Shown here in pieces: positions 17,142 through 26,136 of a stretch of 64,000 nucleotides of DNA. Source of the DNA: Vreelandella piezotolerans (GTDB lineage: Bacteria > Pseudomonadota > Gammaproteobacteria > Pseudomonadales > Halomonadaceae). The notes beneath the pieces were generated by a model that worked only from the letters and a program-made list of their open reading frames with translations, did not search any database and was not told where the DNA came from. The position numbers and the translations under genes are program-made. Each line of letters starts with the position of its first letter. Positions within the stretch are counted from its first letter, which is position 1. Location: contig NZ_CP048602.1 of assembly GCF_012427705.1 (NCBI RefSeq), forward strand, positions 3,472,001-3,536,000, read 5' to 3'.

Positions 17142-18107
17142 TCATGCGTGCTGCTCGGCCATAAAGCTATCGATGATTTGGGTAAAATCAGCGTCGCCTA
17201 CAAAGCCAAGCTGGCTCGCTTTGGCGGTTTCGAAGCGGGCGGGCCAGCTGGCCACGATGGCTTCGATGCGCGAATCGGGAACATGCTGAACGAGCGCTAG
17301 AGCCTGCTCCCCGGCCGCCTTACGAAGGGCTTCGAGCATTTCGGCCACGCTCACCGTGATCCCCGGCAGCATGAAGGCGCGAAACGGTGCCAAGGCTTCA
17401 CGGGGCACCTGAGCGCCGTGTACCAGCGCATCCACCACTTTACCCGGCGACATCACGAACATTTCAAGGGTGGTGGGCACGGGGCAGATGGCCTCTTCGC
17501 CATTGAGCGGTTCACGCAAAATACTGGAGGCAAAGCTGGAAGCCGCGGCATTCGGGCGGCCAGGGCGGATCACGATGGTGGGCAGGCGCAGCACCAGGCC
17601 ATCGATCTCGCCGCGACGGCTGACGTCATTGATGAGCAGCTCGCACATGGCCTTTTGGGCACCGTAGGAGTTCTGCGGATGCAGTGCGGTCATGTCATCG
17701 AGCACCTCCGGTAGCGCGCCGCCGTAGGCCGCTACGGAGCTGGCCATGATGAATCGCGTGTCGCGCATACCACGGGCGCGGCAGCCTTCTAGCAGCGCTC
17801 GCGTTGCATCAAAATTGACCTGCATGCCGAGCTCTAAATCGGCTTCCGCGGCGGAGCTGACCACGGCCGCCAGGTGGTAGATCACGTCAGGGCGCTGATC
17901 TAACATCTCGTCCAATGCGTGGGGCTGGGTAATATCCACCGCTCGCGAGACCACCTTGATCGCCCTTGCCGAGGGTGACGGTGCTTCCACTTGATCGACC
18001 AGCGTGAGCTGCGTGATCGGCTTCTGACGCAGCTCGCCACGCTGGATCAACTGCTGAGCGAGGCGCTGGCCTAAAAAGCCAGCCGCGCCGGTAATGGCAA
18101 TATGCAT
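17142..18107 (-). CDS. denD: D-erythronate dehydrogenase
   Basis: A 321-residue extended short-chain dehydrogenase. It has the NAD motif TGAAGFLGQ at residues 6-14, an SSVAAYGG segment with the catalytic Ser (about 122-129) and the YxxxK pair in SYGAQKAMCE (about 147-156). DenD proteins oxidise D-erythronate to its 2-oxo acid. It sits directly downstream of otnI (61 bp gap) and upstream of dctP in the tetronate cluster. The pairing with OtnI, OtnK and OtnC is what separates it from generic epimerase-fold proteins. Confidence 0.86.
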   Translation of the reverse strand: MHIAITGAAGFLGQRLAQQLIQRGELRQKPITQLTLVDQVEAPSPSARAIKVVSRAVDITQPHALDEMLDQRPDVIYHLAAVVSSAAEADLELGMQVNFDATRALLEGCRARGMRDTRFIMASSVAAYGGALPEVLDDMTALHPQNSYGAQKAMCELLINDVSRRGEIDGLVLRLPTIVIRPGRPNAAASSFASSILREPLNGEEAICPVPTTLEMFVMSPGKVVDALVHGAQVPREALAPFRAFMLPGITVSVAEMLEALRKAAGEQALALVQHVPDSRIEAIVASWPARFETAKASQLGFVGDADFTQIIDSFMAEQHA

Positions 18108-18168
18108 GATGCGACTCCTAGTGGTGCGTTGTTCTTGTATGGAAAACGTATTGGCCAGAGCGAGCGGT

Positions 18169-18966
18169 TTAATGCGTCGTTAAGCCCCAGGGCGCTCCCC
18201 ACTCCAACCCCACCCGGGTGGCCGTCTTGGGACGGTACTCACAGCCCACCCAACCGCGATAACCCAGCGCACTCAAGCGTTCAAAAATAGCGGGATAATG
18301 CACTTCGCCCACATTAGGCTCGTGGCGATCCGGCACGCCTGCGATTTGAATATGGCCAATGGCGTTAAACTGATGCTCCAGGTGGCGAATCAAATCACCA
18401 TCCATGATTTGGCAGTGGTAAAGGTCGAACTGAAGCTTGAGATTCCTGGCACCCACCGCTTCCAGTACCGCCATGGCCTGGGCCTGGCGGGAGAGAAAAA
18501 AGCCCGGCATATCACGGGTATTGATCGGCTCGATCAGGATGTCTTTGCCTACTTTGGCCGCCTCGTTAGCGGCAAAGCGCAGGTTGCGAATATAAGTGGC
18601 GTGGTGCTCCGCATGGGTGGCGGCATCCGCGTTGTCCGGTAACAGCCCCGCCATGGCATGAACCCTCGGGCAGCCGAGCGCCTCGGCGTAGCTCAGCGCA
18701 GCGGTCATCGAATCGCGAAACTCGGCTTCCCGGCCCGGCAGGCTGGCCAGGCCGCGCTCACCGGCATCCCAATCTCCCGGCGGCAAATTAAACAGCACCT
18801 GTTCCAGCTGGGCTTCTTTTAAGGCGTGCTGTATGTCGCTGGCGGCAAACGCATAGGGGAACAGATATTCGACCCCTTTAAAGCCGGCCTCGGCGGCGGC
18901 GGCAAAGCGGTCGAGAAAAGCGTGTTCGTTGAACAGCATGCTGAGGTTGGCGGCTAATCGAATCAT
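18169..18966 (-). CDS. otnI: 2-oxo-tetronate isomerase (Hyi family)
   Basis: A 265-residue TIM-barrel enzyme of the hydroxypyruvate isomerase family. The family signature NLPPGDWDAGERG lies near residues 61-73. Metal-binding Glu and Asp are in IEPINTRD (about 145-152) and FDLYHCQ (about 180-186), and GCEYRP lies near the end. OtnI interconverts 2-oxo- and 3-oxo-tetronate, linking both dehydrogenases to the kinase. Hydroxypyruvate isomerase (Hyi) of glyoxylate metabolism is the alternative, but the adjacent otnK and otnC genes make OtnI much more likely. Confidence 0.88.
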   Translation of the reverse strand: MIRLAANLSMLFNEHAFLDRFAAAAEAGFKGVEYLFPYAFAASDIQHALKEAQLEQVLFNLPPGDWDAGERGLASLPGREAEFRDSMTAALSYAEALGCPRVHAMAGLLPDNADAATHAEHHATYIRNLRFAANEAAKVGKDILIEPINTRDMPGFFLSRQAQAMAVLEAVGARNLKLQFDLYHCQIMDGDLIRHLEHQFNAIGHIQIAGVPDRHEPNVGEVHYPAIFERLSALGYRGWVGCEYRPKTATRVGLEWGAPWGLTTH

Positions 18967-19029
18967 GGGGCGCTCTTGTCGTTATGGGCGTTATTAAGTG
19001 CTTTATTAAGTTCTTTATTCAGTGGGTCG

Positions 19030-19689
19030 TTAGTCGCGTGGAAAACGCGCTTCCAGCTCGACCACTTGTTCGGGGGTTAACCCTCGCGGGTTTTCACCCC
19101 GCAGCAGCAGGTAAAGCTTGGCGGTCTCTTCCAGCTCTTCGGTGGCGTACACCGCCGCTTCGAGGGTTTTGCCTGCCACCACTGGGCCGTGGTTGGCCAG
19201 CAACACCGCGCTGTGCTTACCCGCTAACCCGCGCACGGCCTCCCCCAATTGAGGGTCGCCAGGAATGTGGTATGGAATTAACGGCAGCTTACCCACCCGC
19301 ATCACGTAGTAGGCGGTGAGCGGCGGAATGCAGTCGCAGGGGTCTACTCCCGGCAGGCACGACACCGCCACCGAGTGGGTGGAGTGCAGGTGCACGATGG
19401 CACCGGACTGCGGGCGCTCGTCGTACATCGCCATGTGCAGGAACTGCTCCTTGGTGGGCGCATCGCCGCTGAGCAGTTGGCCATGCTGATCCAGGTGCGA
19501 AATACGCGCCGGATCCAGCCGCCCCAAGCAGGCATTGGTGGGCGTCATCAGCCAGCCGCCATCGTCCAGCCGCACGCTGATATTGCCGCTAGAGCCCATG
19601 GTCAGGCCACGATCAAACAGCGATTTACCGAGCGTACTGATCTGCTCACGCAGGGTGTTCTGGTGATGATGACGCAGGTGCACACTCAT
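19030..19689 (-). CDS. otnC: 3-oxo-tetronate 4-phosphate decarboxylase (class II aldolase family)
   Basis: A 219-residue class II aldolase/adducin-fold enzyme. GSSGNISVRL (about residues 32-41) binds phosphate. Zinc ligands are in VHLHSTHS (about 98-105) and ANHGPVV (about 164-170), and the acid-base Glu is in the PTKEQFLH region near 78. OtnC decarboxylates 3-oxo-tetronate 4-phosphate to dihydroxyacetone phosphate and CO2, the last step of the pathway. The start overlaps the otnK stop by four bases (ATGA), so the two are translationally coupled. Confidence 0.9.
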   Translation of the reverse strand: MSVHLRHHHQNTLREQISTLGKSLFDRGLTMGSSGNISVRLDDGGWLMTPTNACLGRLDPARISHLDQHGQLLSGDAPTKEQFLHMAMYDERPQSGAIVHLHSTHSVAVSCLPGVDPCDCIPPLTAYYVMRVGKLPLIPYHIPGDPQLGEAVRGLAGKHSAVLLANHGPVVAGKTLEAAVYATEELEETAKLYLLLRGENPRGLTPEQVVELEARFPRD

Positions 19690-20981
19690 GCCAGCACCTC
19701 AAACGCACGGGTGAAGAAGTCCACGCCGCCAAAGTTGCCGGACTTCAGCGCCAGCGACAGTGGCGCTTCGCGGCCTGCTAGCGGGGCTTGGGTCCAGGGC
19801 ACGCCGGGGTCGATTTGCTCACCGATCCGCAGGGTCGTCACGCCTAACGCGGAGACCACCGCGCCGGAGGTTTCGCCGCCCGCTACCAGCAGTCGGCCCA
19901 CGCCTTCGTTGACTAACGTCACCGCCAGTTGGCTCAATGCCGCTTCGACCAGGCACCCTGCTCGCTCAACGCCGAGTGACGCTTGCGCGCTTTTCACTTT
20001 TTCTGGATCCGCCGAGGCGTACAGTAATACCGGCACACTGTCGGCTAGCCGCTGCCGCGCAAACGCGAGCGCCTGGTCTTTCTGGTGCTCGCCTTCTGCT
20101 AGCGCCAGCGGGTCCAGGGCAAAACCACCGCCAGGGTGCTTGGCCAAAAAGTCGGCCACCTGCGCCAGCGTGGCCCGTGAACAGCTGCCCGACAGCACCA
20201 GGGCACCGCCAGCAGCCGACGCTAGACGCCCAGGCTCGGCAACGCTCTCTAACCAACCAAGTGCGCGATACTGAGCGGGCAGTGCCTGGCCCAGGCCGGA
20301 ACCGCCGGTGACCAGCGCCATCTTCGCCGTGGCTTCGGCCAGCACGTCCAAATCCTGCTCATCCAAGCTATCGCAGATCACATGGCGCACGCCTTGCTCG
20401 GCAAGGGTCGACAGATGCGCGCGGGCTGCCTCTGCCCCTTTGGCGAGCACTGCCCGGTTGGCCAAGCCCACCGAATGTAGCGTTTGGCGAGAGAGCACGC
20501 GAACCAGATCGGCATCCTGCATGGGGTTGAGCGGGTGGTGCTGCATGCCGCTGTCGTTCAGCAATCGGTCACCGACAAACAGATGGCCTTGGTACACCGT
20601 GCGGCCATTAATAGGGAATGCAGGCGCCATCACCGTTTGGTCGGCTTGAAGCCGTTCCAGCAGGGCATCGGCCACGGGGCCAATGTTGCCCTCGTCGGTA
20701 GAGTCGAAGGTGGAGCAGTACTTGAAAAACAGCTGGAGAGCGCCCTGATCGCGCAGCCACTCAAGTGCTGCCAGAGAATCGGTCACGGCGTCTTGCACTG
20801 GGCAGGAGCGGGACTTGAGCGCGACCACGACCGCATCGACATCGTGCAAGTCCACCGCTTCTTGCGGCACACCAATCACCTGTAGGCAGCGCATGCCACC
20901 ACGCACCAAGTTATTGGCGAGATCAGTGGCCCCGGTAAAGTCGTCGGCGATAGCGCCCAACACGATTCCCTGATGGCTCAT
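19686..20981 (-). CDS. otnK: 3-oxo-tetronate kinase (DUF1537 family)
   Basis: A 431-residue four-carbon acid sugar kinase. The N-terminal substrate domain begins LGAIADDFTGATDLANNLV (residues 8-26), the family's hallmark with two Asp. The C-terminal nucleotide domain has the glycine-rich VTGGSGLGQAL (about 221-231) and VAGGETSGAV (about 375-384). It phosphorylates 3-oxo-tetronate at O4 with ATP. It shares one base with the ltnD stop (TAATG) and overlaps otnC. Family and context agree strongly. Confidence 0.93.
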   Translation of the reverse strand: MSHQGIVLGAIADDFTGATDLANNLVRGGMRCLQVIGVPQEAVDLHDVDAVVVALKSRSCPVQDAVTDSLAALEWLRDQGALQLFFKYCSTFDSTDEGNIGPVADALLERLQADQTVMAPAFPINGRTVYQGHLFVGDRLLNDSGMQHHPLNPMQDADLVRVLSRQTLHSVGLANRAVLAKGAEAARAHLSTLAEQGVRHVICDSLDEQDLDVLAEATAKMALVTGGSGLGQALPAQYRALGWLESVAEPGRLASAAGGALVLSGSCSRATLAQVADFLAKHPGGGFALDPLALAEGEHQKDQALAFARQRLADSVPVLLYASADPEKVKSAQASLGVERAGCLVEAALSQLAVTLVNEGVGRLLVAGGETSGAVVSALGVTTLRIGEQIDPGVPWTQAPLAGREAPLSLALKSGNFGGVDFFTRAFEVLA

Positions 20982-21916
20982 TACTTCGCTCCCTCGGCAT
21001 CGTTGGCCGCTTCTGGCAACGCAATACCCGATAAGCGCTGATAGACCTTGATCACCGCTGAGTCATCTTCCCGCCCAAAACCTGCGCCGCTGGCTGCGGT
21101 AAATTGCTGCAACGCGCTGGCAGCCACCGGTGTTGCGAGTGACAGCTCACGGCCTGTTTGATGAACAATATTGAGGTCTTTGACGAAGATATCGACCGCC
21201 GATAGCGGCGTGTAATCACCGCTCAAGATATGCGGCACGCGGTTCTCGAACATCCAGGAGTTACCCGCCGAATGGGTAATCACCTCATAAATCACCTCGG
21301 GGTCGAGGCCCATACGAATACCCAGCGCCATCGCCTCGGCCGCGGTGGCAATATGCACGCCCGCCAGCAGCTGATTGACCAGCTTCATGCTGGAACCTAC
21401 CCCTGGGATATCGCCTAAGCGATACACTTTGGCCGCCATGGCATCTAATACCCGCTGCGCTTTGTTGAACACTTCTGGCTGACCAGAGGCCATTACCGAT
21501 AAATCACCGCTTTTGGCCTTGGCAGCGCCACCGCTAATGGGCGCATCCAGCATCCACAGTCCCACCGCGGAAAGACGTTCACCTAGCTGCTTAGCTTGGC
21601 TGGGTGCCACGGTGGCGCATTGCAAGATCACACTACCCGGCGCTAGGTGGGCAACCACGCCCTGTGCCCCGAAAAGCACTTCTTCAGCCTGTTGGCCATT
21701 CACAACAATCACCAACACAACGTCACAGTGGGCGAGCTCGGCAGGCGTTGCGACACTCTTGCCGCCAGCAGCGCTGAATACTTCGCGTGCACCGCTGGCA
21801 ATATCACAGCCGGTGACCTGAAAACCTCTGCTCAGTAGCGCAGTGGCAGTGCCCATACCCATGGCACCTAAGCCAATCACACCGACTTGCTGGGATTGCT
21901 GTTGATCTTGACTCAC
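20981..21916 (-). CDS. ltnD: L-threonate dehydrogenase
   Basis: A 311-residue beta-hydroxyacid dehydrogenase. It has the Rossmann motif GVIGLGAMGMGTA at residues 12-24, the substrate motif DAPISGGAAKA at about 126-136 and the catalytic Lys in GSSMKLVNQLLAG at about 177-189. LtnD oxidises L-threonate to the 2-oxo acid with NAD. It is the promoter-proximal gene of the cluster, 69 bp from a double palindromic operator. The intact SGG motif contrasts with the altered motif in the paralogue at 11693-12565. Confidence 0.88.
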   Translation of the reverse strand: MSQDQQQSQQVGVIGLGAMGMGTATALLSRGFQVTGCDIASGAREVFSAAGGKSVATPAELAHCDVVLVIVVNGQQAEEVLFGAQGVVAHLAPGSVILQCATVAPSQAKQLGERLSAVGLWMLDAPISGGAAKAKSGDLSVMASGQPEVFNKAQRVLDAMAAKVYRLGDIPGVGSSMKLVNQLLAGVHIATAAEAMALGIRMGLDPEVIYEVITHSAGNSWMFENRVPHILSGDYTPLSAVDIFVKDLNIVHQTGRELSLATPVAASALQQFTAASGAGFGREDDSAVIKVYQRLSGIALPEAANDAEGAK

Positions 21917-21984
21917 CTGCCGCTACCTCACTGTTGTTGTTTTTAGCAGCCACGTTTAGCAAGGCTGCTCGAAGCTTTCATCAT

Positions 21985-22020
21985 CGAATGGTAGCGCTGT
22001 CATGATAGCGCTACCATTCG
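21985..22020. promoter_or_regulatory. Double LacI/GntR-type operator between ltnD and its regulator
   Basis: A perfect 14-bp inverted repeat, CGAATGGTAGCGCT (21985-21998) and AGCGCTACCATTCG (22007-22020), surrounds an 8-bp centre. It can be read as two LacI-family sites, ATGGTAGCGCTGTCAT (21988-22003) and ATGATAGCGCTACCAT (22002-22017), whose AGCGCT cores are 14 bp apart. Each core has the central CpG step typical of LacI-family operators. The position between divergent genes suggests control of both. Confidence 0.82.
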
Positions 22021-22073
22021 TTTTAGATTATTCTTTTCGTCATCACAAGCTGAACAATAGGGGCGTTCGACCA

Positions 22074-23108
22074 ATGTCTAGAGACTTTTCGCATGCTGCT
22101 AAGCAGCGTCGTCGCTCAGATCAAGTGACGCTCAGCCAAGTGGCTGAAGCTGCGGGCGTCTCACCGATTACTGCTTCTCGAGCGCTTAATCATCCTGAAA
22201 AAGTCAGCGAACGCACGCGCAATAGCGTACTAGAAGCGGTTGAGCAGTTGGGCTATGTGCCCAACCTCGTGGCAGGCAGCCTCGCCTCCTCGCGCTCGAA
22301 ACTGATCGCCGTCATCGTGCCCTCCTTGATCAACACCGTGTTCGTCGAAGTCATCAAAGGCTTACAAGAGACCTTGGAGGCCGAGGGGTATCAAATACTG
22401 CTGGGCAACACGGATTACGACTTAGACCGCGAATATCAGTTGGTGCGCACGTTCTTAGGCTGGTCATGCTCGGCACTGATTACCGCTGGGCTGCGCCATA
22501 ACCACGCCTGCCAGACCCTGTTGAACAACTGGGATCATCCCATCATGGAAGTGATGGAGCTGGGCAAAGGCATGGACTTGAACGTCGGACTGGATCACGT
22601 GGCGGCTGGGCGCTGCATGGCGAACCATCTGGTCGATCAAGGCTATCGCCATATTGTTTATGTGGGCGCGCGGCTCACTCAGGATTACCGAGCAGGCATG
22701 CGCTACGAAGGGCATAAAGAGGTACTGCAGGCACAAGGACTCGAATCCCCCTTGGTAGAACTCGACACCCTCGGCAGCCTACAAGCGGGAGCAGAGAGTT
22801 TACAGCAGGTACTCACGCACTATCCCCAAACACAGGCCATTCACTTTGCCAATGACGACCTAGCTGCAGGCGCACTACTCGCCGCACAGCGCCAAGGTCT
22901 CAATGTTCCGGACGACATCGCAATTGCCGGTTTCAACGGCCTGCCGCTTGGCCAGCACGTGACGCCACAGCTCACCACCATTCTCTCCCCGAGAGAAGAG
23001 ATGGGACGCCTCGCTGCGAAAGAACTCATTAGACGACTCAGCGGCAAAAACGTCTACCGTCGCCAGCACGATGTGGGGTTTACGCTGCAAATGGGTGGCA
23101 GTACTTGA
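22074..23108 (+). CDS. LacI-family (GntR-like) regulator of the tetronate cluster
   Basis: A 344-residue repressor. The N-terminal HTH is VTLSQVAEAAGVSPITASRAL (about residues 17-37), the hinge helix is around LVAGSLASSRS, and a periplasmic-binding-protein-like effector domain follows. I chose the ATG at 22074 because AGGGG lies about ten bases upstream and the alternative start at 22002 would lie inside the operator. It diverges from ltnD across that operator. The sequence resembles gluconate-type repressors, which fits an acid-sugar effector such as threonate, erythronate or an oxo-tetronate. The effector itself is inferred. Confidence 0.88.
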   Translation: MSRDFSHAAKQRRRSDQVTLSQVAEAAGVSPITASRALNHPEKVSERTRNSVLEAVEQLGYVPNLVAGSLASSRSKLIAVIVPSLINTVFVEVIKGLQETLEAEGYQILLGNTDYDLDREYQLVRTFLGWSCSALITAGLRHNHACQTLLNNWDHPIMEVMELGKGMDLNVGLDHVAAGRCMANHLVDQGYRHIVYVGARLTQDYRAGMRYEGHKEVLQAQGLESPLVELDTLGSLQAGAESLQQVLTHYPQTQAIHFANDDLAAGALLAAQRQGLNVPDDIAIAGFNGLPLGQHVTPQLTTILSPREEMGRLAAKELIRRLSGKNVYRRQHDVGFTLQMGGST

Positions 23109-23159
23109 AAACCGTATTGAAGCGGGCAGTGCTTCAATCAACACTGCCCACGGGCTGAC

Positions 23160-25289
23160 TTACACCCCCACCGGCCCTCCATCGCGCTTCTGGATGACCA
23201 CGGTGGCCGCACGCGGGCGCACCTGGCCACTCGCTGACGCAGTGGCGTCTTGCACTAAGGCATTGCCATCTGCTGGCCAATTACCGGGGTGTTGGATGTT
23301 GATAAACAGCGCGGTTTTATCCGGCGTGGCAAAGATACCGGTGACTTCGCAGCCGTTCGGACCCACCGCAAAGCGCTTGAGCTGCTGCTGGTTGCTGCTG
23401 TTGATGACCGGGCCCGTGCCGCGAATGTCGTCCAGCCCGTTGGGTACCACGGCCAAAAGCTGATCGTTGGTATGCTCGGTAACACTTTCGTAGCCGTTGT
23501 CGGTTTGAATCCACAGAATACCTTGGCCACCGTCGCGCTCATCGAACCACAGGCCATCGGGGCTGGCAAACTGGTTCATCTCGTTCAAACCTGAGTGATT
23601 GTCCGCATCGTCAGCCGCCGCGCCGAACACGAAGACCTCCCAGGTAAAGGCGTTGGGCAACCGGCTCTCCCGCCAACGGATCACGTGCCCGGCTTCGTTA
23701 TTGGCACGGGGGTTCGCGGCGTTCACGGGCGCCGTTGCGAAACCTACTCCCGGCTCGGCCAGCTCGCTGCCATCGTTGGTGAGGGTCGCATCGCTGCCCT
23801 CTTCGCTGCGCTGGGAGTTATTGGTGAGCGTCAGGTACACCTCGCCGGAGGCCGGATCCACCGTCGCCCATTCGGGACGGTCCATTGGCGTTGCGCCCAT
23901 GAGGTCGGCCGCATCGCAGGTATTGATGATGATGCCCGCCAGGTCGTTCTCGGCTAGGCCAAGTGCGGCAGCTAGCGTGCGACCATCCTGAGTTTTGGCA
24001 CTCGGTGTGAGCGGCAGCCACTCGCCGCTACCATCGGCATGGAAGCGCGCCACGTACAGCGTGCCGTTATCCATATATTTGCTGCCAATGGCGAGACGGT
24101 CGTACTCCGCGCCGGGACGGTTGGCATCGGCGGGATCCCAGGCGGCATCAGAGACGTATTTGTAGACGTATTCGTTGCGGGCATCGTGGCCTGAATAGAA
24201 AACGATCGGCTTGCCCGCTTCTAACTTGCCCAACCAGCACCCTTCATGACGAAAACGCCCCAGCGCCGTGCGTTTCACCGCGCGAGCACCGCTATAGGGG
24301 TCGACTTCGACCTGGTAGCCGAAGGTACGCGCTTCGTTGCGGTAGTCATCTTCGGCACGCTCACCGTGCGGGGTGATGTCAAAGCGCGCGAACTCGCCGT
24401 TCTGCTCTGTCGCGTCGCCTGCCGAGGTATCCCAACCGTAGCGGCTTTTATCGGTGGGAATACCGATGCGTGCATCGTCTTGGAAGCGCTCGCCACGGTT
24501 GACGAAGATATCGGGCCAGTTCTCTTCACAGGCGATATAGGTGCCCCAGGGGGTCACGCCGTTACCACAGTTGTTGTTAGTACCTCGGGTTTGCGTGCCG
24601 TCAGGGGAGAATTGGGTTTTCACATAGTCGCTACCGGCCACGGGGCCGGCAAGGTCCATCACCGTGGCGCTGGTGAAGCGGCGGTTATAGGGAGAGTCGG
24701 TCACGTGCGACCACTGCCCGCTGGCGTTTTTTTCAACCTCCACGAGGGTGACGCCATGGGCGTTGATTTCGGTGCGCGACTCTTCCGCCGGGCGTTTGCC
24801 TCCCGCATTGGTAGGGCCACCCTGGGGCGCCCATAGCGCATCCTGCTCGATATACTCATTGTTGAGCGCTAGCACGAAACGCCGCGACGCGCTGTCGACA
24901 TCCAAGGCGAATCCGGCCATACCATCGTGGTTCATGCCAACGCTATCGGCCTGGCGCTCGGCGGTCATGTGTAGTTCGGGCTGCCACTCTGCGGATGGGG
25001 TGAGCGGCGTGCCCCAGGGCACCAGCACCTGGGCCACATAGCCTTCCGGTACCACCACCGCATCAGTGCGAGAACCACGCACCGCTTCAAATGCGAGAGT
25101 CAGCGGCGTCTTGGCCTGCTCGCCTGCTAGCGCTTGGGCTGCGCCGCCAAACCCCAACATCGACGACGCCGCCAGCCCCAGGCCGCCCCGCATCACATCG
25201 CGCCGAGAGACGTACTTTGCCAGTACCTCGGCAAATGGCTGGTTATGGCTGTGGTTAAACAGGCGGTGATCTTCGATTGCCTTGCTCAT
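23160..25289 (-). CDS. phoX: PhoX-family alkaline phosphatase (Tat-exported)
   Basis: A 709-residue protein of the PhoX (DUF839) family: secreted calcium- and iron-dependent phosphatases that release phosphate from phosphomonoesters. The N-terminus carries a twin-arginine signal, SRRDVMRGGLGLA (about residues 28-40), with an AQALA cleavage region near 55. The body has ACEENWPD (about 254-261) and FRHEGCWLGKL (about 346-356), consistent with metal-binding parts of the family. The start has a GGGGAG RBS. It is a single-gene unit, convergent with the LacI-type gene. No Pho box was recognised upstream. Confidence 0.88.
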   Translation of the reverse strand: MSKAIEDHRLFNHSHNQPFAEVLAKYVSRRDVMRGGLGLAASSMLGFGGAAQALAGEQAKTPLTLAFEAVRGSRTDAVVVPEGYVAQVLVPWGTPLTPSAEWQPELHMTAERQADSVGMNHDGMAGFALDVDSASRRFVLALNNEYIEQDALWAPQGGPTNAGGKRPAEESRTEINAHGVTLVEVEKNASGQWSHVTDSPYNRRFTSATVMDLAGPVAGSDYVKTQFSPDGTQTRGTNNNCGNGVTPWGTYIACEENWPDIFVNRGERFQDDARIGIPTDKSRYGWDTSAGDATEQNGEFARFDITPHGERAEDDYRNEARTFGYQVEVDPYSGARAVKRTALGRFRHEGCWLGKLEAGKPIVFYSGHDARNEYVYKYVSDAAWDPADANRPGAEYDRLAIGSKYMDNGTLYVARFHADGSGEWLPLTPSAKTQDGRTLAAALGLAENDLAGIIINTCDAADLMGATPMDRPEWATVDPASGEVYLTLTNNSQRSEEGSDATLTNDGSELAEPGVGFATAPVNAANPRANNEAGHVIRWRESRLPNAFTWEVFVFGAAADDADNHSGLNEMNQFASPDGLWFDERDGGQGILWIQTDNGYESVTEHTNDQLLAVVPNGLDDIRGTGPVINSSNQQQLKRFAVGPNGCEVTGIFATPDKTALFINIQHPGNWPADGNALVQDATASASGQVRPRAATVVIQKRDGGPVGV

Positions 25290-25422
25290 GGTACTCCCCT
25301 CGTCATCATTAGCCCGTACGAACTACGTGTTGTTTTCGAGGGAGAGTATTAGGTAAAGATGAAAGATGTATGACGCAATCACGACGGTTTATTGACGTCG
25401 GGCATGCCGTGGGCCATTAGGG

Positions 25423-25887
25423 CTAAATCGGCACCTTGTGGGTCGACACCACCTCCCGCAGCCCCATGAACGAACGAATCTGACGCACGCCGGGCAGGTA
25501 GAGCAACTGCTCGGCGTGTAGCCGGTTGAAGCTTTGGCTGTCCCTGGTGCGCACCAGCATGAAGTAGTCGAACTCCCCAGTAACCACGTGGCACTCCATG
25601 CAGCCCGACACTTTTTGAGCCGCCGCCTCGAACGCCGCGAAGGATTCTGGCGTCGAGCGGTCCAGCACCACGCCAATCAACACCACCATGCCGGCCTGCA
25701 GGGGCTCCGGGTTCAGGTGGGCCACGATTCGGCTGATCACCCCGTCCCGCTTGAGCTTTTCGACACGCCGCAAACAGGCCGCAGGGCTGAGGTTCACCTG
25801 CTCGGCCAGCGCCACATTGGAAAGCGTCGCATCCTCCTGAAGCAGCTTGAGAATACGCTTGTCGATACGATCCAGCTCACCGCCCAT
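25423..25887 (-). CDS. acdR: Lrp/AsnC-type regulator, AcdR
   Basis: A 154-residue Lrp-family regulator. The N-terminal HTH spans about residues 5-60 (LDRIDKRILKLLQED, then VALAEQVNLSPAACLRRVEKL). The C-terminal ligand domain has GCMECHVVTGEFDYFMLV (about 95-112). I placed the start at the ATG at 25885-25887 with GGAG nine bases upstream; an upstream in-frame ATG at 25929 would add 14 residues. It is divergent from acdS, the arrangement known in pseudomonads where AcdR controls ACC deaminase expression in response to ACC. The function is assigned from that arrangement. Confidence 0.86.
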   Translation of the reverse strand: MGGELDRIDKRILKLLQEDATLSNVALAEQVNLSPAACLRRVEKLKRDGVISRIVAHLNPEPLQAGMVVLIGVVLDRSTPESFAAFEAAAQKVSGCMECHVVTGEFDYFMLVRTRDSQSFNRLHAEQLLYLPGVRQIRSFMGLREVVSTHKVPI

Positions 25888-26136
25888 GGCATGGGGCTCC
25901 AAGGCCCCTCCCGCTCGTTTGGCACACATTATTATTTACTCAAAGAATAAATTTACGAATTAATCAAACCTATAAACGCAATCAGACAATCCATTGTTGT
26001 TTATAAAGCCCTTGTTTCGCAACCCGCCTGAATACACTAACGCCTAATATAAACCTCAGGGAGCACGCCAACGTTCCAACCACCGTTACCCAGCGATCCT
26101 TGTCTATCGCGTTGATTGCCAATGCAGGAGCTTGCC

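Noticed and set aside
19375..20274. A 299-codon plus-strand frame over otnC/otnK
   Set aside because: Both minus-strand genes are firmly identified; the frame reads as low-complexity Ser/Ala/Pro-rich shadow sequence.
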